NCBI GenBank assembly: GCA_036940085.1
Contig: JALLBK010000652.1
Span: 1 to 19,764 of the forward strand
Source of the DNA: Discostella pseudostelligera
Taxonomy: Eukaryota; Bacillariophyta; Thalassiosirophyceae; Thalassiosirales; Thalassiosiraceae
Length of the DNA stretch: 19,764 nucleotides
Reading direction: 5' to 3'
This document shows positions 7,701 to 15,030 of the stretch, one piece after another; the first letter of the stretch is position 1; each line of letters begins with the position of its first letter. The translations under genes were made by a program, and so were the position numbers. The notes under the pieces are model-generated. The model saw nothing but the letters and a program-made list of their open reading frames with translations, was not told the origin of the DNA and ran no database searches.

Positions 7701-8466
7701 CGTATTGGAACATATGGCTGATTTCGAACGGAATGGATTTCGGTTTTCGTACGATCCGGAGAAGGAGCCTCGTCATCGTCTTTCGCTCACTGCATTACCT
7801 CACAGTGGATCGGGTGGGGATGGCAAGAAGGCTGTCCAGTTCGGAAAGGAGGACGTGGGTGCATTGTGTGCAATGTTAGGGGCGGATGGTACTTCTAGCT
7901 CAGATGGTTATCATGCTGGGTTCGGTACCGGAGCTCAAGGAGGTCGAATTGCCGGAGTGAATGCTGTTCGAAGGTACGCGGGGCTGACAGGGACAGGTTC
8001 GTACCAGGGTGGTGGAAAGACGGATGGCATTGTTGGATCAACCATTGTTCGTCTTCCGAAGGCCATTGCCATGTTCGCTAGCCGCGCATGCCGAGTGAGT
8101 GATAGTTTGCTCGGTTATTTTCGCCGTCTGATATTATTACTTTGATACTCAACAATTGAATGGTTTGGCGGTTACAGGGAAGCATCATGATTGGCACAGC
8201 CCTGTCTCAAAAGGAACAGGTGAACATATTGAAAAAGCTTGACAAGTGTGATGTACCTTGGAATTGTGCGCATGGTAGGGTAAGTTTGGGTGTGACGCGG
8301 ATGTTGTTAAAGTCTCGGCGTCCTCTAACACATGCAATCTTATGCATCTCTTTGGCAGCCAACAATGAGTCACATTAGGAACTTAACCAAGTGTTTGATG
8401 AATGACGAGGATGTGATTGCATTGCATGTCGCAGGGCCGAATTTGTCGATTGTGGGCGAAGAATGA
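4703..8466 (+). CDS. PMS2: PMS2-type MutL homologue, mismatch-repair endonuclease
   Basis: Nuclear mismatch repair: the PMS2/yeast Pms1 subunit pairs with MLH1 to form MutL-alpha, which nicks the error-containing strand. Exons are 4703-4955, 5066-8094, 8178-8279 and 8359-8466 (introns 110, 83 and 79 nt, all GT-AG), giving 1163 aa. The N-terminal GHKL ATPase shows AVKELVDNAIDAGA (about 67-80), SDNGHGV from residue 98, and GFRGEAL (158-164). A low-complexity, charged linker of roughly 450 residues follows, with an NLS-like PKRLKR at 708. The C-terminal endonuclease/dimerisation domain starts near 894 (FLHMSIIGQFNLGF), with the metal-binding DQHACDEKYHFE (924-935), SRACR and CAHGR (1124-1128). 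These mark the PMS2 class, since MLH1 lacks DQHA(x)2E(x)4E. Human PMS2 is 862 aa; the excess is the linker plus a Ser/Gly/Asn insert before GFRGEA. All catalytic motifs look intact. Confidence 0.95.
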
Positions 8467-9272
8467 TACTACGTTCAAATCATTGAGCGTTTATGATTCA
8501 AGTTGTTGTCAATGGTTTTAGCGACACCTCCCAAAGTGCCAGCGGATGTTGACTTCTACCTCCGGTTCAATGCAGACACAGTGGTGCAGATCTGCACATC
8601 TCTGATGTTCATCTTGAGTCAAGATGATCGTTTGAGAGCGCATGCGCCCTCGGGCACAGAATCCAACACCTACAAAGTGAACGACATCAAACATCATGAC
8701 GACCACTTTACCTTCATTTCTCGCCCTCATCGCAACCTGCTACTCTTTCCGATGCCGAAACAACCGAAAGTTGAACAAACTCCAATCATCTTCTGCTCCC
8801 TGCATGGTAGATCAATGCCGAGACTATCAGGCATCAATATCATGAAATTCGAAAGCGAAATATCAAGTAGTTTGGAGGTGGTTGACGATTTAACCCGATT
8901 CGAGAGGGCATCTTGAGATTAATATGGTTGATGCTATTGTTCGCTCTCGTTATCGACCACCACTCGGGTAGGCTGATGCTGAGTTTGGTAGATACATGCC
9001 CGGAAGCATCGGAGAATGCCTGAACGATGCCGCAATTCATAGTGTAGACCACATGCTTGAGTAATGAAGTGTGGGTATTGCATTTGCTCGCAGCAGACCC
9101 GACTAAATGACGCGTGTTCATGGCTCTAATAATGATGTCTCATGATAATAATTGATGTCTACATGGAGTGGACCCTAAATCTATCCCACATAGTACTGCA
9201 AATCGCATGCAAGCCATTGATTATTAGTAATCACTGATATCTCTCCGTTCCCCTCTCATACTACTATTGCTT
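8467..9272. other. Convergent intergenic region, weak ORFs only
   Basis: This lies between the 3' ends of PMS2 and uL3m. A plus ORF of 134 codons from ATG 8512 to 8916 and minus ORFs at 8518-8730 and 8840-9121 overlap each other. None shows a domain, a signal peptide or clear coding bias over the opposite strand. It is probably UTRs plus unannotated spacer. A small gene on either strand cannot be excluded. Confidence 0.4.
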
Positions 9273-10990
9273 TCAAGCAGCCTCATCTTCTCTCACTTCC
9301 AATGGATCCTGCTCCTGCATTGGCATCATAACTTCAAATCCTCCCACTCCCGATCCATCCACCCCCTCCTCATACGAAAAGGTAGGCACGGGTGGGAACG
9401 CACTCTCTTTTCCACCCTCGCACTTATCCGTACCAAACAATGGTCGTTTCACGGAATCACGAATCTCAACAAATTCACCCTTATTACCAGGCACGGCACC
9501 TCGAATGTACAGAAGATTCCGTCCTCGATCAATCTTCACAATTCGTAGATTTTGTTTGGTAACGCGAACGCCACCCATGCGGCCCGGCATTTTCTTACCC
9601 TTGAAAACACGTCCGGGATCTTGACACATGCCCTACATTATGAATAAGAAAGACAGAGATGCAATGCAACGATGACGAGTAAGCAGTTTATCATTGTCAG
9701 TTCAAATGTTCACATTGATCACAGACAGTGTCAACAATTGAGGGCGAGAGAGAATCATAGCATTAGGAAAATTCGTTCGACACATTGTGTATTTCAACAA
9801 TTCAGGTCAAAGTGAAGTATAACATTCTAATCCTCTTCTCTCTACCCGCGGCTTTTCCTCCCTCCCCGTCCCATACTAGTTCAAGAAGCAACAGCGACGT
9901 CATCATCAGCAACAACAACAATTCTACTACTCACCGTACTACCAATAGCACGATGACTAAGACTAGTCCCATGACTAGCCGGCATACCCTTGAATCCATG
10001 TCGTTTCATCCCCCCCTGAAATCCTTTCCCTTTCGTTATACCGGCAATATCGACATTCTGTCCCGGCACAAAATGTCGAGCATGTATTTGCGTTCCCGGT
10101 TCAGGCATTGCCTCCTTACTCGTAACACGAAATTCACGTACAATATACGGTGGATGCTCCGCCACTCCCCATTTGGCATAATGCCCCATTAATGGTTTGG
10201 TAACATTCTTCACCTTGCGCTCTCCCGCACCAATTTGGACAGCATCATATCCCTCCTTGGAATCGGATGTTTTGTTCCGAATCACCACATTGGAATCTAA
10301 ATACAAGACAGTACAAGGATGTCGCTCTCCCCACTTATCCCATATTGGCATCATACCTAATTTAATACCCAGGGCACCACATCGTTTATTCATTCCTGGA
10401 TTCCATCGGGAGGGTATGCCCGAGGCCTCCTCTTCAAAGTCTTCGAGACGGTAGGACATTACTAGTGGACGTTTGCGCATGCCGGGCTTCCAATCACGAT
10501 ATTCTTTGGTTTGTTTGTCAGAAGCAATTTTTGCTAGTTCGTCATTAATGATTTTTTGGATTTCCGATTCGGGTAAATCGGTGTTCATGGAATAGATTTT
10601 GAGAGAAGGTGGTGTGCCGGTGTAGGTGGCAAATGAGCGACGTAATGGTAAAGAAGTTGAAGTAGCAATGATGTTGGTGGTAGTGGTAGTGGCAATTGTT
10701 GATATTGTCGCAGTGGTTATTTGGCGCATGGTGAACGGTGGACGATGGTTCCACGACACTGACATTCTACGTGCATCATTATTTGCAGATGATGCTGATG
10801 GGTTGCCGAAGCTGCCGCTGCTGCCTCCGATTGTGAGATTGCTCATAAGAGATGACGTTGAGAAGAGTGCGCAGCATGACGACGACGACAATGACGTGGA
10901 GGTAGTAGTGCGAGGGCAGTGGGTGGCCACGGAGAGCAAACTCCGCGATGAAGCCGTTAGTCTAGCGCGTAGTAGGGCCGCGGACACCAT
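9273..10990 (-). CDS. MRPL3: Mitochondrial large-subunit ribosomal protein uL3m
   Basis: A core protein of the mitochondrial large ribosomal subunit; the loop of uL3 reaches the peptidyl-transferase centre. Exons are 9935-10990 and 9632-9273, with a 302-nt intron (GTGAGT ... TAG), 471 aa. The junction joins HRAIGST to [20 protein letters not shown], restoring the diagnostic uL3 loop. Upstream are [17 protein letters not shown] (from about 202; the family's GLLGxKxGM), the [20 protein letters not shown] block (about 315-335) and [13 protein letters not shown]. About 120 leading residues are Ser/Thr/Arg-rich with almost no acidic residues and end in LRRSFAT, a typical mitochondrial presequence. 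Diatom plastids encode their own rpl3, so mitochondrial targeting is the simplest reading. The ATG at 10990 is the first in frame. Codon repeats make Thr/Ser runs in the leader. Confidence 0.93.
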
Positions 10991-11080
10991 GGTTCAGTGT
11001 TGCGATGAAAACATGAAAGCTTCAGTGCACAACGCACAATGTTTGGCCTGGCCGTCGGTCGTCAACCACCATATTGATGC

Positions 11081-11086
11081 CACGTG
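11081..11086. promoter_or_regulatory. CACGTG palindrome upstream of uL3m
   Basis: A G-box/E-box hexamer 91 bp upstream of the uL3m ATG (10990, minus). This is a binding site for bHLH/bZIP factors in general; relevance here is inferred from position only. Confidence 0.25.
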
Positions 11087-11179
11087 TCATTAGTCTGTCC
11101 GTCGACGAGGTACCCTCCAGTAGCACAGAGGAACAGAACAACAATCCTACATACAGAGTTATCAGTAGGGACATATGGC

Positions 11180-11338
11180 GCTAATTTTGAATTTTGAATT
11201 TGCAAACCTACTTGACTTTCTCGAATTTGAATGGCTTATACAAGATCCTACGTATCTGTAGCTAATTTCAAATTTCAAATAAGCGAACCTCCAGACTTTC
11301 TCGAATGTGAATGGCATACAAGATCCTACGTATGTACA
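11180..11338. repeat. 81-bp tandem duplication, AT-rich
   Basis: Unit 1 (11180-11260) and unit 2 (11261-about 11338) share gctaattt...gaa/caaattt, then gactttctcgaat-tgaatggc, then atacaagatcctacgtat. The attttgaattttg/tttcaaatttcaaa parts of the two units are near-complementary, so the pair can also fold as a hairpin. On minus it keeps an open frame that repeats YVGSC...FA--KF-IS every 27 codons, but nothing suggests a real protein. Confidence 0.8.
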
Positions 11339-12240
11339 GATAATGTCAAGCACGCCAGGCAAACCCCAAACCCATACCATGACCATGGCCATGTCATTTC
11401 GTCATCTTTTATCGTAGTGTAGAGGATTGACATTGCCACCACCACCGTTTCCCCACCATCAGATCATTGCCTATGTCATTTCTATCACCATTGTGCTTAT
11501 TGCCATTGCCACTGTCGCGCGGAAGCAGCTAGCACATAGCTGCCTTGTGTATGATGCACCGACGACGATCGACGACGACTTCCATCATCATTTTTCTTAT
11601 CTAAGTATTCTCCACCGCCAGTAAAGATAAAGAATCTATTTCTGCAGCGAGTGAGAATCGTGACAAATAATAAACACCCTATATTCGACCAATGCTACAG
11701 CAGATACACAACACTATCAACGTAATCGTTGCTGATTCCCACTCGATATCGACAACTAGATCGCCAGGACGACGACCTGATGTCGAGTGGCGCTGCGTGG
11801 ACGAGAAGAAAACTCAACAACAATCAGAGTTCATTTTTTATTGCGTGGTTGTCATCAGGTATAGATGTAGCAGACAATGCAACAACTTCCTCTCTCCTGG
11901 CCACCACTTTCCCAATTATTCATCAATCAATATCGATATCGACATTGGCATCGACGGAGAATAACTGAGATAGGTCTAGAATGCTGGTGGATGCATTAAC
12001 GGCAGCAACAACATTGAGAGACAACAAGTGGCAAGTGTGGAAAAATAACAACAATCAATTATTCATGAAGATGTGTGTCACATACTACATACTACTACGC
12101 TTGCTATTATTTGCGTCGAGTCTGCAAATGGGATCAGAGACGATGGGAACATCGTCGGTACTCTTGCATACCAATCTTGAGACAATTACATTTGAGAGTG
12201 ATCGCATGAACGGTTTACGTGGCAATTCCTTGGTTTGGTA
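11339..12240. other. No convincing gene
   Basis: Only overlapping plus ORFs of 60-130 codons (11427, 11692, 11729, 11981) with no domain, plus runs of simple sequence. The right end (from about 12200) is the 3' flank of Kazal gene 1 and has a diverged counterpart at 13629-13730 beyond Kazal gene 2. Confidence 0.45.
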
Positions 12241-12243
12241 CTC

Positions 12244-12388
12244 AATATTTCGCGCTTGTTTTACCAAACCTTCTCATCAACTCCGAACTTTTAATGCCCA
12301 CTTCTCTTTCACTCCNAATATTTCGCGCTTGTTTTACCAAACCTTCTCATCAACTCCGAACTTTTAATGCCCACTTCTCTTTCACTCC
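12244..12388. other. Probable assembly artefact: 72-bp overlap around one N
   Basis: The 72 bp at 12244-12315 are repeated exactly at 12317-12388, separated only by N at 12316. The true genome most likely has one copy. The stop codon of Kazal gene 1 (12382-12384) lies in the right copy and is kept if the copies are merged. Confidence 0.9.
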
Positions 12389-12885
12389 TCGTAGACAGGG
12401 GGTGTGGCTACGAACACTGTAGAACCTGTGGACTCCTCGTAGACAGGGGGTGTGGCTATGAACACTGTAGAACCTGTGGACTCTGTGCACTCACCCACAG
12501 ACGCAATATTCACTCCTGCACTTGCCGCAGCACATCCATTTGAGTAGGTAATGCCATCGCATCCACACTGGGGATCATATACACTGGTACAGAAACTGCT
12601 CTTTGCTTGACAAGCACCAGTTTGCGAGGCAATCTTTTGCATACACAATCCAGTGGCGATGAAGCAGAATTGACCGCTGGTGCAGGTGTCTGATCCCACA
12701 CTGTAATACGTGCAGGTGGTGGACGTGGAGGAGGATCCTCCGTTATTACGACGTTCGGCGCCAATCGATTCCGGGATGCTTCCGTCAGCGCCACGTAGGC
12801 GGATGCCGCCCTGGTGTTCGGTGGCGTACACTGCGGTCAAGCTGATAACCAATGTTGCTAATAAGATACGAATCATCATCATCAT
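12382..12885 (-). CDS. Secreted Kazal-domain protein 1
   Basis: 167 aa in a single exon. The start is the first of four consecutive ATGs. A hydrophobic signal peptide, MMMMIRILLATLVISLTAVYA, ends at about residue 21. A Cys-rich segment follows (CTYYSVGSDTCTSGQFCF, CMQKIASQTGAC), then a Kazal-type serine-protease-inhibitor core: VYDPQCGCDGITYSNGC ... GEC. Kazal domains usually block extracellular serine proteases; target and inhibitory activity here are unknown. The C-terminus is two copies of STGSTVFIATPPVYEE, encoded by a 48-bp tandem repeat. It is a paralogue of the gene at 13865-14734 but lacks that gene's two introns and the Cys-rich insert between IGAE and NGG. Its upstream region is almost the same as that of the paralogue, so similar regulation is likely. 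Confidence 0.88.
   Translation of the reverse strand: MMMMIRILLATLVISLTAVYATEHQGGIRLRGADGSIPESIGAERRNNGGSSSTSTTCTYYSVGSDTCTSGQFCFIATGLCMQKIASQTGACQAKSSFCTSVYDPQCGCDGITYSNGCAAASAGVNIASVGECTESTGSTVFIATPPVYEESTGSTVFVATPPVYEE
12386..12481. repeat. 48-bp tandem repeat in Kazal 1 C-terminus
   Basis: Units at 12386-12433 and 12434-12481 differ at one visible position (ctacgaa versus ctatgaa; on the coding strand TTCGTAG versus TTCATAG, Val versus Ile). The 16-residue repeat unit is in frame. Confidence 0.92.
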
Positions 12886-13197
12886 GGTGGTTTATGCGTT
12901 GATATTATCCTCGTCCAAGATGCAACGATGAAGATATCATTGTATTAGGAGTAATTTCATGATGTGTGATCGATCGGACATTAAGAGTTGCTTGTCATGA
13001 CAAACAGAACGGAACAGTGACATAAAGAGATTTCGCGGGCATTTTTTCGGGGTCGCGAACTCGAACGACGGACAGATTGGACGGATCCTCTGACCCGCCA
13101 AATCCTCCGCCATCCTCGACGAGACCGAGACAAGATAGAAGATGATGAGAAGTGATGACTGATGAAGGTGTTGTAGTTGGAGTACCATGATGTGACC
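12886..13197. promoter_or_regulatory. Duplicated divergent upstream region, copy 1
   Basis: Near-identical to 14735-15030 over most of its length. Shared parts include a tgcgttgatattatcctcg leader next to the Kazal ATG, gtgacataaagagatttcg, an E2F-like TTTCGCGGGC (13031-13040) and the ggacggatcctct block. In copy 2 it sits between a Kazal gene and the ABC-type gene; here the rightward gene is only a stub. Confidence 0.8.
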
Positions 13198-13244
13198 ATG
13201 ACGACCACTACGACCACTACTATGCCGCATTTACTCCTCAATGC
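13198..13244 (+). pseudogene. Truncated 5' end of the ABC-type gene
   Basis: The sequence atgacgaccactacgacc...ctcctcaatgc matches the first 47 bp of the coding region at 15031 almost exactly (MTTTTTTTMPHLLLN). It then breaks abruptly into atacgaatcatcatcatggt, which is a Kazal start in the opposite direction. It is a duplication remnant with no function expected. Confidence 0.85.
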
Positions 13245-13246
13245 AA

Positions 13247-13370
13247 ATACGAATCATCATCATGGTGGCTATGCTTTGAGATTGGGTGGATGTTGTTTAT
13301 GATAGAAGCAACGAAGTCGATGATTTGCGACTTCGAGAGGCGGGCGCGATTGTGACATAAAGAGATTTCA
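13247..13370 (-). pseudogene. Remnant of a third Kazal start and promoter
   Basis: 13247-13275 on minus reads ATGATGATGATTCGTATT (MMMIRI, the first codons of Kazal 1), then runs into the reversed ABC-gene stub. To the right, gtgacataaagagatttc at 13352-13369 is the same motif as in the two full promoters; its E2F-like extension has been lost. So a third promoter-plus-start copy once existed and was cut within codon 6. Confidence 0.7.
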
Positions 13371-13864
13371 GATCAAACCATAGACTCGAATCTTTTGAAA
13401 TGACTTGAGATGGAAGAAAATCCGACATGGTTTTCCTTCGTTTGATTGCCGAATTGCTTGAGATGGAAGAAACTTCTGACATGGCAAGGTAACTGGGAAA
13501 TGGATTGTACACTCTGCTACACTGGCAGGTATCGTAAGCTACTGGTAGAAATGGTGAGGTTGACAATTAAATATCACATCCATAAATAGATCACGAATCT
13601 CTAAGGAGGTGATGGCAGATAATATGATGTTGTGTTACGGTTTCCATGACGATTCTTTGATTTGGTATTCAATTTATTTTCCCATACCTTCATACAATCG
13701 GAACTATCCATGCCTACTTCTCTTTCATTTCTCTCGAGATTGACTGTGGCGGCTGCATTGTTGGTGCTACTCACCCTAGGCAAACAATATCAATATCAGC
13801 TCACACTCTCGTGCACATTGCACATCGTCGTCCCAGAAATTATTGAGTGTTGATTTCGTTCTTT
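13371..13864. other. Spacer between Kazal copies, no convincing gene
   Basis: It holds a short direct repeat (cttgagatggaagaaa near 13405 and 13455) and, from about 13629 to 13730, the diverged counterpart of the Kazal 1 3' flank at about 12208-12315. A Ser-rich minus ORF (13297-13566) and a plus ORF at 13662 have no supporting features. Confidence 0.4.
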
Positions 13865-14734
13865 TTATCTGCACTCACCCACATACGCAATATTCGCTCC
13901 TGCAGCAGCCGCAGCACATCCGTTCCCGTAGGTGAAGCCATCGCATCCACACTGGGGATCGTAATTCAAGGGACAGATACCAGTGCCCTTTGTTTGACAG
14001 ACACCACTCTGCGAGGCAATCCTTTGCATACAATTTCCAGTGGCGATATAGCAGTAGTTGCCGGTGGGGCAGGTTTCCGATCCCACACCGTAGTAGGTAC
14101 AGATGGACCGGGTTGGGGTGCCTCCGTTACGAGTACTACAATCGAATTGATTTCCGTTCGCATCAAAACATTCGCATCCTGGGACGAATAGCGGAGAGAG
14201 AAAGAGGGAGATGAGATGACGACGAGAAAAGAGAGATAGAGAGNTCGCATCCTGGGACGAATAGCGGAGAGAGAAAGAGGGAGATGAGATGACGACGAGA
14301 AAAGAGAGATAGAGAGGCTATAAAACTTCATTTGATGACACAAACAACTTACCAGGCTGGGTATTCACTGGGCAATTTCCCTTGGTCTGGGAGCAACACT
14401 TGGGGAAACCGTTCCTAGTAAGGACAGGGTGGGTGATCGGTGATGAGTGTGTATGAGTTGTGCGATGCCCCCGATAACAATTACATAGCGTTCTTTCTGT
14501 CACTCACCTGTAGCAGTAGTAGTCAGCTACTGCACCCCTTTCCGGATAACAATAATCTGGTTGGCATCCGACGCAGCGTCCTTCGACGTCGACGAGCTGT
14601 TCGGCGCCAATCAATTCTGGGGTGATTCCGCCAGCGCCACCACGGAGGAGGGTGCCATCCTGATGCTCGGTGGCGTACACCGCGGTCAAGCTGATAGCCA
14701 AGGTTGCTAATAGGTTACGAAACATCATCATCAT
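13865..14734 (-). CDS. Secreted Kazal-domain protein 2, three exons
   Basis: Exons are 14508-14734, 14353-14414 and 13865-14178; 603 nt in total, 200 aa. Introns are GT-AG: 93 nt and 174 nt (101 nt once the duplicated gap sequence is removed). It starts at the first of four ATGs. The signal peptide, MMMMFRNLLATLAISLTAVYA, ends at about residue 21. Next is a Cys-rich module absent from paralogue 1: RCVGCQPDYCYPERGAV, KCCSQTKGNCP, PGCECFDANG. Then the shared CTYYGVGSETCPTGNYCY and CMQRIASQSGVC segments, and the Kazal core NYDPQCGCDGFTYGNGC ... YVGEC, stopping two codons later. It is probably extracellular; protease inhibition is the family role, not shown here. It is divergent from the ABC-type gene with 296 bp between their ATGs. 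Confidence 0.88.
14172..14316. other. Probable assembly artefact: second 72-bp overlap around one N
   Basis: 14172-14243 and 14245-14316 are identical, with N at 14244. The repeat sits in intron 2 of Kazal gene 2 and duplicates its 3' splice site. Collapsing it gives a 101-nt intron, in the normal range for this window. Confidence 0.92.
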
Positions 14735-15030
14735 GGTGGTTCATGCGTTGATATTATCCTCGTCCAAGATGCAACGATGAAGATATTATTGTATTAGGAG
14801 TAATTTCATGATGTGTGATCAATCGGACATAAAGAGTTGCTCGCTGGCGCAATGACACGCACAGAAACGGAACAGCGCAGTGACATAAAGAGATTTCGCG
14901 GGCATTTCGGGGGACGCGAACTCGAACGACGGACAGATCGGACGGATCCTCTCCCGCCCATCGACCCGCCAAATCCTCCGCCATCACGAGTCGAGACCAT
15001 GTTTTGTAGTTGGAGGACCATGATGTGACC
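14735..15030. promoter_or_regulatory. Divergent promoter of Kazal 2 and ABC-type gene
   Basis: 296 bp between the two ATGs. It contains gtgacataaagagatttcg and the E2F-like TTTCGCGGGC (14894-14903), both kept in the copy at 12886-13197. Conservation here exceeds what neutral duplicated spacer elsewhere in the block retains, which may mean either recent duplication or selection. Confidence 0.55.

Noticed and set aside
8512..8916. 134-codon plus-strand gene after PMS2
   Set aside because: Open frames of similar quality occur on both strands here, with no domain; kept only as an uncertain ORF within the intergenic entry.
9633..9934. Box C/D snoRNA in the uL3m intron (TGATGATGA near the 5' end, CTGA further on)
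   Set aside because: No terminal stem pairs the C and D boxes and the spacing is about 100 nt with several equally good CTGA choices; looks like chance.
11692..11968. Two overlapping plus-strand ORFs
   Set aside because: Overlapping frames of simple-sequence DNA with no start context, domain or splice pattern.
11981..12422. Plus-strand ORFs running through the N at 12316
   Set aside because: They depend on the artefactual 72-bp duplication and on an undefined base.
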